This document shows, one piece after another, positions 7,932 to 15,516 of a stretch of 32,181 bases of DNA. Each line of letters begins with the position of its first letter. Positions within the stretch are counted from its first letter, which is position 1. The translations under genes and the position numbers were made by a program. This DNA comes from Candidatus Eremiobacteraceae bacterium (GTDB taxonomy: Bacteria > Vulcanimicrobiota > Vulcanimicrobiia > Eremiobacterales > Eremiobacteraceae). The stretch lies in the NCBI GenBank assembly GCA_036511855.1, contig DATCBN010000003.1, positions 1-32,181 on the forward strand, read 5' to 3'. The notes beneath the pieces were generated by a model. That model was given only the letters and a program-made list of their open reading frames with translations, ran no database searches and had not been told where the DNA came from.

Positions 7932-8662
7932 TGTCTATCGATCAACCTCAGCCGGAGGCTGTAGTTCCGGCCGAGAGCGCAAGCGGCGTGACGACCTACT
8001 TCGGCGTGCTGTTCTCCCCCGGTGAGGCATTCGAGACACTAGGACGGGTCCCGATGTGGGGCTGGGCATGCATATTCGGCATGCTCATCTCACTTGTCGC
8101 GGCCATCGTGGGGCTGCCGGCCACGGCTCACATCGCCGCGGTCGCCCAACAGACGGCCATTTCACAGGCGCCGGCCGATCAGCAGCAAGCGATGCGCGAT
8201 GGGATCGGCAAGTTCGCGCCTTTCATGTCGGCCACGATCATCATCAGCGTGGTCTTCGCCAATTGGATAATCTGGCTTATCACCGCTCTCGTCGTGCTGG
8301 CCGGCGCGGCGATCGGCCGCGGCGTCGTGAAATTCGGCCACGCCTGGGCCTTGGCGGTCAATCTATTCGCCATCCCTGTGCTGGGCTCGTTAGTCGCCAA
8401 CGTCATACTGCGGCTGCAGGGTCCTGAGAATATCACGAAGCAGAGCGACGCATATGTGTTGCCGTCGCTTGCGATGCTCGTGCACGGCGATCCGAAAGTC
8501 ACCGGTTTTCTCTACGCGTTCAACGTCGTCAACTTGTGGTGCTATGCGGTTCTCGCCATCGCCCTGCAGAAGACGATGAAGATGAGCGCGCTGGCGTCCT
8601 GGGTGACCACCATCGTCTTCGCGTTGCTTAGCGCGCTGTTGGCGATGAGATTCGCGAAGTGA
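7931..8662 (+). CDS. Yip1-domain integral membrane protein
   Basis: Polytopic inner-membrane protein of 243 residues. A soluble N-terminus leads into TYFGVLFSPGEAFETLGRVPMWGW, a typical bacterial Yip1 entry where the SPxEAF motif precedes the first helix. About five membrane helices follow, near residues 43-63, 98-130, 140-160, 195-215 and 220-240. The loop between helices 1 and 2 is Gln/Ala-rich. An in-frame TTG lies one codon earlier, but the ATG at 7931 is preferred because it overlaps the previous stop as TGATG. Bacterial Yip1 proteins have no settled function. Here the gene is embedded in an efflux operon, 7 bases before the TolC gene. Confidence 0.85.
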   Translation: MSIDQPQPEAVVPAESASGVTTYFGVLFSPGEAFETLGRVPMWGWACIFGMLISLVAAIVGLPATAHIAAVAQQTAISQAPADQQQAMRDGIGKFAPFMSATIIISVVFANWIIWLITALVVLAGAAIGRGVVKFGHAWALAVNLFAIPVLGSLVANVILRLQGPENITKQSDAYVLPSLAMLVHGDPKVTGFLYAFNVVNLWCYAVLAIALQKTMKMSALASWVTTIVFALLSALLAMRFAK

Positions 8663-8669
8663 CGACCGG

Positions 8670-10016
8670 ATGATCCTTGCCGGACTCGTTCTCGCTGCTG
8701 CCGTCGGCACGTTGCCGTCACCGCAGCCGATGTCGCTCGACCAAGCCGTCGCATTCGCCATGACGCACAATGCGGCGGTGCTCGCGGCGAAAGTTTCATT
8801 CGCTGCGGCCGGTGCGACGGTCGCGGCGAACCGGGCGGCCGGCTTGCCGAACATGAACGCTCAGGCTCAATCGGTGTTGAACCGCCAGAGCACGAGCAAC
8901 GCCGGCCAATTCGCCCAGTTCGGCCTTTCGCCAAGTCCCAACTTCTCGCAGAGCACCACCCAATTGCAGGCCGGTCAGAACATCTTCGATCTCACCACGA
9001 CTTTGCAGGCGCGTGATGCGCAGCGCGCGTACGACGCGGCGCGCCACAATTTCCGGCTTGCCCAAGAGACCACCAAGCTCGATGTAGAGACTTCATTCTA
9101 CGGACTCGCGGAATCCGCACAACTCGTCGCGCTCGCCCACTCGGATACCGCGTATCAGCAATCGCTCGTCAGCATCGCGCAAGTGAACTATAGCACCGGT
9201 AAGGTCGCCGGCATCGACGTGCTCAAAGCCCGCATCGGGCTCACCTCGAGCCAAGAGAGCGGCGCATCGGCCGAAGCGGATGAAGCGGACGCGAAAGAAA
9301 ATCTAGCGCAGCTCATCGGGGCGCCGGCGATGCAACAATTCGCGGTGCCCGACACTATCCCGGTGCCCGATCCGCCGGCCGGCGATCTAGCCAGTCTCAC
9401 GGCCCGAGCACTGCGCGACCGGCCCGATGTGCTCGCCGCCTTCGACAGCTATAGTCAGGCGCTCGTCGAACGTTCGCTCGTCGATGCGCCGGACAGGCCG
9501 GTCATCAATCTGAGCGGTGCCTGGGGCAACCAAGTTTCGCCGACGAACAACGTCGCCATCCTCGCGGCGTGCAACAATCCGGGCCGGCCGCTCGGCGAAC
9601 CGCCGTGCGGCCTGGGGCCGTCGCACTTCTACACCGTTTCGCTGACGTCGACGTGGACACTGCCGTTGCTCGATTGGGGCAGCAAACATGCGGCGCGCTC
9701 GAGCGCGTCCGTCGCAGCGGACGAAAAGTTGACGGCATACGATGCCGCAAAACAACAGGCGCTGATCGACGTCGATCAAGCCTTCCGGCGGCTATCGGTC
9801 GACCGGCAAAACCTCGCTCTCGCGACGGATAACGATAAGCTCGCAAAACAGAGCGCCGACGTTTCGAAGGTCCAGTACCGCACGGGATTGATCAGTCAGA
9901 TCGACGTCACCGCAGCCGAACAGACCTATCTTCAGACCGCGAAAGATCTGCTCACCGCACAAGTGGGCTACGTATTGTCGGTCGAGAAGCTCAAACTCGC
10001 GATCGGCGCGCTGTGA
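8670..10016 (+). CDS. TolC-family outer-membrane efflux protein
   Basis: Outer-membrane channel of a tripartite efflux or secretion system, 448 residues. It has a short signal peptide (MILAGLVLAAAVG), then two repeated long-helix modules of the OEP type. The first begins MSLDQAVAFAMTHNAAVLAAK and contains YGLAESAQLVALAHSDTAYQ. The second begins DLASLTARALRDRPDVLAAFDSY and contains VDQAFRRLSVDRQNLALATD and YRTGLISQIDVTAAEQTYLQ. The order is TolC, then adaptor, then permeases, then ATPase, so this channel most likely pairs with the downstream MacAB-like pump. Its presence is the clearest evidence that the host has an outer membrane. Confidence 0.95.
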   Translation: MILAGLVLAAAVGTLPSPQPMSLDQAVAFAMTHNAAVLAAKVSFAAAGATVAANRAAGLPNMNAQAQSVLNRQSTSNAGQFAQFGLSPSPNFSQSTTQLQAGQNIFDLTTTLQARDAQRAYDAARHNFRLAQETTKLDVETSFYGLAESAQLVALAHSDTAYQQSLVSIAQVNYSTGKVAGIDVLKARIGLTSSQESGASAEADEADAKENLAQLIGAPAMQQFAVPDTIPVPDPPAGDLASLTARALRDRPDVLAAFDSYSQALVERSLVDAPDRPVINLSGAWGNQVSPTNNVAILAACNNPGRPLGEPPCGLGPSHFYTVSLTSTWTLPLLDWGSKHAARSSASVAADEKLTAYDAAKQQALIDVDQAFRRLSVDRQNLALATDNDKLAKQSADVSKVQYRTGLISQIDVTAAEQTYLQTAKDLLTAQVGYVLSVEKLKLAIGAL

Positions 10017-10061
10017 TCGCCGGAACACCGATACGCGGAGCGAACTTCCGCGAAGGAACAT

Positions 10062-11630
10062 ATGAAGCAGCCTAGACCCAAATGGATGGTGCCGGCGATC
10101 GTCGTCGCGGCGGTGATCGTCGTCATCATCATCGGAGTCGTCTCACGTCATGGCGTGGATGCGATTCCGGTGACGACGATAACCGTCGCGCCCGCGGACA
10201 TGGTGGTGAAGTTGCCGGAGAACGGCGTCGTGGATCTGCCGCAGACGGCGACGATCGCCGCGCAAAGCAACGGCACGGTCGTGGAAGTCGTGGCGCACGA
10301 GGGCCAGCGAGCGCGGGGCGGCGATCTGCTCATGCGATTGGACGACCGGCAAGCTGCGGCCAAGGTCTCCGCCGACCAAGCGCAAGCGGCCTCGGCGCAA
10401 GCGACGCTCGACAAAGCGCAGCAAACCGCTCAGATCGCCGGCGATACGAGCATTCAAACGATCGCCGGCGCCGAGCAGACGCTGCTCGCCGCCCAAGCAC
10501 GTCTACAGGGCGACATCAACAGCAAAAAAGAAGGCCAATTGTCGGGCGCGGTGGCCGGCGCTTCCGCTTTCGGCGTGAGCGGCGAATCGCAGCTGATCCA
10601 GCAAGAACAACAGCTCCAGGCCGCGACGTCGAATCTTCAAACCGCGCGCGAAACGTATTCGTCCGATCAAGCGCTCTTCAAGATCGACGCGCTGCCTCGT
10701 CAGACTCTCGACCGGGATCAAGTCGCGTTAGAACAGGCACAGTCCGCCGCGGGTGCTGCGCAGCGCCAGTACGACCTTGTGAAGCGACAGCTCACCGACA
10801 ATGCCGCAGAATTCAACAACACGATCGAGGCCGACCGGCGCGCAGTGGAAAGCGCCGAGGCCGGCGTGCGGCAAGCACGCGTGCAGGCGCGCGACGACAA
10901 GACCGTCGACGTGCGCTCCGCGCAGGCCGGGCTCGATTCCGCGAACGCGCAGATGGCCATCGACCAGGCGCAACTCGACGCGACGCACGTACGCGCGCCG
11001 TTCGACGGCGTCGTGCAGTCGATCGGCACGGTGCAATCGTCGCTCGGCAGCGGACTCGTGCAGTTGGCCATCGGCGACGCGGTGGTTCCCGGTCAGACGC
11101 TCTTCACATTCGCGGGAACGGGACCGATGGTCGTGAAGGCGCAAGTCGACGAGCAGGACATCATCAACGTCGCGCTCGGCCAGCATGCATTCATCACCGG
11201 GCAAGACTTCCCCGACCGCACGCTCGTGGGCACCGTGACGAGGATCGCCCCGGTCGTCGTGGCCCAAAGCCAGGCCGGCAACGCGGCGAAGAACGTCGAG
11301 ACCACGATCGCCCTCGCGCAAGCCTACTCGTTTTTGCGCGACGGCATGTCCTGCGACGTCGATCTCGTCACCGGCAAGGCACAGCACGCGTTGACGGTGC
11401 CGCTGAGCGCGGTCGTGGACGACGGCACGAAGCATCACGTCTTCGTAATCAAGGGCGGCGTCGCGCACAAGACGATGGTGACCGAAGGCATCAAGAACGA
11501 CACCGACGTCGTGATCGTCAGCGGACTGTCAAAGGGTGATGTCGTCGCCACGACCGGCGTCAAGGATCTTAAGGATGGCGCGAAGGTCCAGGGCACTGCC
11601 GCGTCACCCACACCTTCGGCCGGAAGTTGA
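10062..11630 (+). CDS. HlyD/MacA-family periplasmic adaptor
   Basis: Membrane-fusion protein that bridges the inner-membrane transporter and the TolC channel. It has 522 residues with one N-terminal anchor helix (WMVPAIVVAAVIVVIIIGVV). The first half of the lipoyl-like domain is at about residues 60-90 (IAAQSNGTVVEVVAHEGQRARGGDLLMRLDD, broken here only by length). An unusually long Ala/Gln-rich coiled-coil hairpin (about 90-300) follows, then the second lipoyl half (HVRAPFDGVVQSIGTV), a beta-barrel domain and a C-terminal membrane-proximal domain. MacA is usually about 370 residues, and most of the extra length lies in the hairpin. A ribosome-binding site AAGGA precedes the ATG. The stop overlaps the DUF1648 gene as TGATG. 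Confidence 0.94.
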   Translation: MKQPRPKWMVPAIVVAAVIVVIIIGVVSRHGVDAIPVTTITVAPADMVVKLPENGVVDLPQTATIAAQSNGTVVEVVAHEGQRARGGDLLMRLDDRQAAAKVSADQAQAASAQATLDKAQQTAQIAGDTSIQTIAGAEQTLLAAQARLQGDINSKKEGQLSGAVAGASAFGVSGESQLIQQEQQLQAATSNLQTARETYSSDQALFKIDALPRQTLDRDQVALEQAQSAAGAAQRQYDLVKRQLTDNAAEFNNTIEADRRAVESAEAGVRQARVQARDDKTVDVRSAQAGLDSANAQMAIDQAQLDATHVRAPFDGVVQSIGTVQSSLGSGLVQLAIGDAVVPGQTLFTFAGTGPMVVKAQVDEQDIINVALGQHAFITGQDFPDRTLVGTVTRIAPVVVAQSQAGNAAKNVETTIALAQAYSFLRDGMSCDVDLVTGKAQHALTVPLSAVVDDGTKHHVFVIKGGVAHKTMVTEGIKNDTDVVIVSGLSKGDVVATTGVKDLKDGAKVQGTAASPTPSAGS

Positions 11631-12088
11631 TGACCACCCAAGTTCTGATCGGCGTGCTGTGCGAGGTCGCCGGATTTGCGTCCATGGTCCTGCTTGTCGG
11701 CTTGACGGTGCAGACGTACGCGCTCCTTCCCGAAAGGATCGCCACGCATTTCGGCTTTCGGGGTCAACCGAACGGTTGGGGGCCGCGTGGAGTCGCGCTC
11801 GTGTTCCCCATAATCAGCGTGATCATGTTCGGCACTTTGACGATCCTAAATCCGGTCGTAGGTCTCGGCACCGCGATGATCGGACCAGGGGCTGCGCGTA
11901 ATCCGATCTTCAGCACGTTGATCGTTGCCGGTATCCTCGTGCTCACTGCAGCCGTCGGCCGGGCGATGATCGCTTACAACCTCGGACAAACTCATGGTTT
12001 GGGCTCCCCGCCCTTCTTTGTTGCGCTGACGTTTGCCGCGTTGGCCTTCGCGCTGGCCTTCTATTTCGAGGCACTCGCGCACCCGTGA
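11630..12088 (+). CDS. DUF1648/SdpI-like integral membrane protein
   Basis: Small polytopic membrane protein of 152 residues with about four helices. The N-terminal part carries the DUF1648 signature LPERIATHFGFRGQPNGWG between helices 1 and 2. DUF1648 forms the N-terminal part of SdpI, the immunity protein against the Bacillus toxin SdpC, and also occurs alone in small membrane proteins. The ATG at 11630 overlaps the adaptor stop codon, and the stop overlaps the GTG of the first permease. It is therefore translationally coupled between adaptor and permeases. A role in immunity or as an accessory pump subunit is inference. Confidence 0.85.
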   Translation: MTTQVLIGVLCEVAGFASMVLLVGLTVQTYALLPERIATHFGFRGQPNGWGPRGVALVFPIISVIMFGTLTILNPVVGLGTAMIGPGAARNPIFSTLIVAGILVLTAAVGRAMIAYNLGQTHGLGSPPFFVALTFAALAFALAFYFEALAHP

Positions 12089-13275
12089 AGATCCTCGAAT
12101 TCTTTTTCGCCGCGCTGGACACGCTTTGGGCCAACCGCATGCGCTCGTCGTTGACCATGATCGGCATCGTCATCGGCACCGCCGCCGTGATCTCCATCTT
12201 CGCGATCGGACAGAGCGCGTCGTCGTCCATCGGCGGGTTGCTCAACATGACCGGCGATCGCGGCACGATCATCTTCCCGAATAGCGCGACCACCCAAGTC
12301 GCGGAACCTTTCTCGTGGTCCGACGTCAAGATCATCCGCGACGCCTGCTCGCGCTGCGACAAGGTCTTTCCGTCGTACAACGCGGTCTTCTTCATCACGA
12401 TCAATCACAAACCGTCGCCGGTCCGCCTCGTCTCGCGCACCGACTATATCAAGGACTCGTTTACGATGTCCGACGGACGGCGCTTCGACGAAGCCGATGT
12501 CGCGGGCGCGCGTCCGGTCTGCCTGCTCACCTACCCAACCGCGAAGAAATTGTTCCCCAATGAGTCGGCGGTCGGACGCGACGTTCGTGTCGCCGATCAC
12601 CGGTTCACGGTCATCGGCGTTTTCGCCGATATCAGTCTGGGTTTGCTGGGCGCACAGCAGGGCGACGTGGTCTTCATCCCCTACACGACCTACCATCAAC
12701 TCGCGGGCTCGGAGATCGCCGTGATGCAGGTCTATCCCAAGCCCGGGGTGACATCGGCGCAGGTCACGGACGAAGTGGAGAGTCTTCTGCAACGAACGCA
12801 CGGCGTCCGCGCGAAGTATTCGGGCATCGATTCGTCGCAACAGGCGTCGGCCTTCTTGAGCATCATCGGCTTCGTCTCGGTCGCAATCTCGGGCATCGGC
12901 GGCATCGCGCTCTTGGTGGGCGGCATCGGCGTGATGAACATGATGCTGGTGTCGGTCAACGAACGCACGCGCGAGATCGGGATCCGCAAAGCCATCGGTG
13001 CGTCGCGGCGCGACATCTTGCTGCAGTTTCTCACCGAAGCAGCCGCCATCACGCTTCTCGGCGGCATCATCGGCACGATTATCGGCGGTCTCGCGGGCGC
13101 CGGCGCCAGTTCGCTTCTGATCACGCAGCTCTCGGGCAGCGCGGGCCACATCGCGTGGGTCCCGATCATCGCCGTCTCGCTCGGTTTTTCGATCCTCGTC
13201 GGCGTTTTTTTCGGCACGTACCCGGCCGTTCGGGCATCGCGCCTATCGCCGATCGATTGCTTGCGCCATGAATAA
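12085..13275 (+). CDS. MacB/FtsX-type ABC permease 1
   Basis: Inner-membrane subunit of a type VII (mechanotransmission) ABC transporter, 396 residues. Helix 1 (about 21-42) is followed by a periplasmic MacB-PCD domain (about 45-260), then the FtsX domain with three helices (about 275-390). The cytoplasmic coupling segment [20 protein letters not shown] is conserved. The periplasmic domain contains a CxxC pair (CSRC near residues 89-92), which the second permease lacks in this position. GTG start 12085 overlaps the previous stop by four bases. It probably forms a heterodimer with the next protein, with the ATPase on a separate chain, unlike E. coli MacB where both are fused. Confidence 0.94.
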   Translation: MKILEFFFAALDTLWANRMRSSLTMIGIVIGTAAVISIFAIGQSASSSIGGLLNMTGDRGTIIFPNSATTQVAEPFSWSDVKIIRDACSRCDKVFPSYNAVFFITINHKPSPVRLVSRTDYIKDSFTMSDGRRFDEADVAGARPVCLLTYPTAKKLFPNESAVGRDVRVADHRFTVIGVFADISLGLLGAQQGDVVFIPYTTYHQLAGSEIAVMQVYPKPGVTSAQVTDEVESLLQRTHGVRAKYSGIDSSQQASAFLSIIGFVSVAISGIGGIALLVGGIGVMNMMLVSVNERTREIGIRKAIGASRRDILLQFLTEAAAITLLGGIIGTIIGGLAGAGASSLLITQLSGSAGHIAWVPIIAVSLGFSILVGVFFGTYPAVRASRLSPIDCLRHE

Positions 13276-14476
13276 GATCCGCGAGTTCATCTCCGAAGCG
13301 CTTGAGATACTGTGGGGCAACCGCCTACGTTCGCTGCTCACGATGCTGGGGCTCATCATCGGCGTCGGTTCAGTCATCACGACGCTGGCGGTCGGCGATT
13401 CCATGAACCGGTCGGTCAAGAACCTGCTCTCGCCGTTCTCGCAAGCTGCGAGCTTCGTCTCGGCCAAGGAAGATCAACCGGATCCGCAACTGGCGGCCAT
13501 CCGTTACGAAGACGCGACGCGCATCGCGCCGCACATCGCCGACGCGAGCGCGGTGTATCCGGTCGTGGAGATCGTCACGACGACCGAAGTCCGGCACACC
13601 CAGAAAACGCTGGTGGTGGACACGGACGGCGCCGGCGTGGGCTTCGATCAGACGCCGCTCGCCGAAGGGCGCCGGTTCACCGACGAGGAGGTGACCGCGC
13701 ATCGGCACGTCGCGATCCTGTCGGATCAGGCCAAGCAAGAACTGTACCCGGACCAGGCATCGGTGGCCGGCAGATCGGTCCGGCTGGCCGGCACGTACTA
13801 CACGATCGTGGGCGTACAGGAAAAACCGTTGAGTTCGGGCGCTCTCGGCGGCACCAGCGACAGCATCACCGTGACGGTACCCTATTCGCTCATCCCCGAG
13901 ATGGGGTACACGTACGTGGACGGCTTGGCGGTGGTCTCTCGCGATCCGGGCAAGGTGGCGCAAGTCGGTGACGAGGCGATCGCGGCGCTGCAAAAGATCC
14001 ACGGCACCCGCGCGCTGTACGACGCACAAGACTTGAAGTCGGTCAACGACATCATCAACAAGACGTTCACGGTTCTCACCGCGGTGGTGGGCGTGGTCGC
14101 CGGCATCTCGCTGCTCGTCGGCGGCGTCGGCATTATGAACATCATGTTGGTCTCGGTCAGCGAGCGCACGCGCGAGATCGGCATCCGCAAGGCCATCGGC
14201 GCCACGCGGCGTGACATCGCGCTGCAATTCCTCACGGAGGCGCTGCTGCTCTGCTGTATCGGCGGCCTGATCGGTTTGGTGTTCGGCATCGCATTGGCGG
14301 AGGTCGTGATTCACCTCGCCATCGCGAAGGTCGTCGGGACGGTCGTCTCATTCGCGTGGCTTCCCATCGTCACCGTCGCGGTCGCGTTCTCGGCAGGGGT
14401 CGGACTCATCTTCGGCACGTATCCCGCGATACGCGCGTCATATCTCAATCCGATAGACTGCCTGCACTATGAGTGA
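13268..14476 (+). CDS. MacB/FtsX-type ABC permease 2
   Basis: Paralogue of the preceding permease, 402 residues with the same architecture: helix 1 (about 20-40), a periplasmic MacB-PCD domain, then the three-helix FtsX domain. The coupling helix [20 protein letters not shown] is almost identical to that of permease 1, while the periplasmic domains have diverged strongly. The ATG overlaps the previous stop by eight bases, and its own stop overlaps the ATPase start by eight. Equal subunit stoichiometry (a heterodimer) is the likely reason for such coupling. Confidence 0.94.
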   Translation: MNKIREFISEALEILWGNRLRSLLTMLGLIIGVGSVITTLAVGDSMNRSVKNLLSPFSQAASFVSAKEDQPDPQLAAIRYEDATRIAPHIADASAVYPVVEIVTTTEVRHTQKTLVVDTDGAGVGFDQTPLAEGRRFTDEEVTAHRHVAILSDQAKQELYPDQASVAGRSVRLAGTYYTIVGVQEKPLSSGALGGTSDSITVTVPYSLIPEMGYTYVDGLAVVSRDPGKVAQVGDEAIAALQKIHGTRALYDAQDLKSVNDIINKTFTVLTAVVGVVAGISLLVGGVGIMNIMLVSVSERTREIGIRKAIGATRRDIALQFLTEALLLCCIGGLIGLVFGIALAEVVIHLAIAKVVGTVVSFAWLPIVTVAVAFSAGVGLIFGTYPAIRASYLNPIDCLHYE

Positions 14477-15176
14477 CGTCATCGCGATCGAGGCCATGAC
14501 CAAGACCTACAAGATCGGCGACATCGACGTGCATGCGTTGCGCGGCGTCACGCTTTCCGTGGCGCGCGGAGAATACGTAGCCGTCATGGGTCCGTCCGGC
14601 TCCGGCAAGTCCACGCTGATGAACCTCATCGGATGTCTGGACAAGCCGACCTCCGGCACCTACCGGCTCGACGGAGTCGATGTCGCGGAGCTTGACGACG
14701 CGCAGCTTGCAGGCATCCGTCTTCAAAAGCTCGGCTTCATCTTCCAAGGATTCAATCTGCTCGCGCGCACGACAGCGGTGCGAAACGTGGCGCTGCCGCT
14801 TTTCTACGCGGGCGACCCGGATCGCGAACGCAAAGCGCTCAAGGTGCTCGACGAGGTCGGCCTGGGCGATCGCGTCTCGCACCGGCCCAACGAACTTTCG
14901 GGCGGCCAGCAACAGCGGGTGGCCATCGCGCGCGCGCTGGTCAACAATCCGGCGCTCGTGCTTGCCGATGAACCCACGGGCAACTTGGATTCCACCACAG
15001 CCGAAGGCATCATGACGCTCTTCCAGCGCTTGAACGACGGCGGCCGCACGGTGGTCATGGTGACGCACGACGAAGATGTTGCGCGCCATGCCAAGCGCAT
15101 CGTGCGCTTGCGCGACGGCCTCGTCGTGAGCGACGAAGCCGTCACCTCGCGGATGATCGCCCCCGCCGTTCCGTAG
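14469..15176 (+). CDS. ABC transporter ATP-binding protein (MacB/LolD type)
   Basis: Cytoplasmic ATPase of 235 residues that powers the two upstream permeases. Walker A is GPSGSGKST (residues 41-49), the Q-loop is in [20 protein letters not shown], the signature is [15 protein letters not shown], Walker B is [11 protein letters not shown] and the switch histidine is in [14 protein letters not shown]. The FQGFNLLxxxTAxxNV pattern is typical of the MacB/LolD/FtsE branch. It is the last gene of the operon. Its stop codon (TAG, 15174-15176) lies inside the GTAGGAG arm of a dispersed palindromic repeat, which suggests the repeat overlaps or has reshaped the gene end. Confidence 0.96.
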   Translation: MSDVIAIEAMTKTYKIGDIDVHALRGVTLSVARGEYVAVMGPSGSGKSTLMNLIGCLDKPTSGTYRLDGVDVAELDDAQLAGIRLQKLGFIFQGFNLLARTTAVRNVALPLFYAGDPDRERKALKVLDEVGLGDRVSHRPNELSGGQQQRVAIARALVNNPALVLADEPTGNLDSTTAEGIMTLFQRLNDGGRTVVMVTHDEDVARHAKRIVRLRDGLVVSDEAVTSRMIAPAVP

Positions 15177-15224
15177 GAGGGCAAGGATCGCTTGCCCTAA
15201 TGGTGAGCGTTGATCAACCGCTCG
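15173..15224. repeat. Composite palindromic repeat after the ABC operon
   Basis: GTAGGAG (15173-15179) leads into a diverged copy of the family palindrome, GGGCAAGG-ATC-GCTTGCCC (15179-15197). A second hairpin with arms GAGCG and CGCTC around TTGATCAA follows within 30 bases. The same order of two hairpins is seen at 2277-2338. It may end transcription of the operon, although no T-run follows. Confidence 0.75.
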
Positions 15225-15270
15225 CCCATGTCAAAACCCGCTTGCGCATGGCGGGACGTTTTACCTAATC

Positions 15271-15299
15271 TTGACGATTGGCACTCTCGATGCTATAGT
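15271..15299 (+). promoter_or_regulatory. Sigma70-type promoter of the htrA-dnaK operon
   Basis: The -35 box TTGACG (15271-15276), 17 bases of spacing and the -10 box TATAGT (15294-15299) form a good vegetative promoter. The CIRCE operator overlaps the spacer and the -10 box. Transcription should start near 15306, giving a leader of about 210 bases before htrA. Confidence 0.85.
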
Positions 15300-15304
15300 G
15301 CTAA
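15278..15304. promoter_or_regulatory. CIRCE element (HrcA operator)
   Basis: TTGGCACTC (15278-15286), nine bases, then TAGTGCTAA (15296-15304). The CIRCE consensus is TTAGCACTC-N9-GAGTGCTAA, so 16 of 18 arm positions match and the spacing is exact. It overlaps the promoter, where bound HrcA would block RNA polymerase at normal temperature. The hrcA gene itself is not in this window. Confidence 0.92.
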
Positions 15305-15516
15305 AAGCGGGAAGGGACGGCAAAGCTGGAGTCGGTCCGTGGGACGCGAACCCGCATATATTGGCGGAACATTCACCCTCATTTTCGGGTACAACCATTA
15401 GGGCAGCATATTCCGCGCCGTGAGCCGCCGGATTCATGGTCGACTGGCGTCGGCCAAGCTGAAATTCGAAGCGAGATTCACGAGCGCGAACCACATAACA
15501 GGAGTCGAAATTTCAC
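15305..15516 (+). promoter_or_regulatory. Long structured 5' leader of htrA, possible RNA thermometer
   Basis: About 210 bases without a convincing gene. Early in the leader, GCGGG (15307-15311) can pair with CCCGC (15351-15355), and GCGGAA (15364-15369) with TTCCGC (15411-15416). Next to the start codon, TGAAATTCGA (15460-15469) can pair with TCGAAATTTCA (15505-15515), ten pairs with one bulged A. The right arm lies exactly between the ribosome-binding site AGGAG (15500-15504) and the ATG at 15517. An A/U-rich helix over the initiation region of a heat-shock gene is the layout of an RNA thermometer. The pairing is visible in the sequence; the function is inferred. Confidence 0.5.

Noticed and set aside
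15307-15420. Resemblance of the htrA leader to a c-di-GMP-I (GEMM) riboswitch: GGCAAAGC followed by GGGACGCGAACCC
   Set aside because: The internal helices and the expected downstream GGCCTAA and tetraloop-receptor parts do not fit. A covariance-model search would decide.
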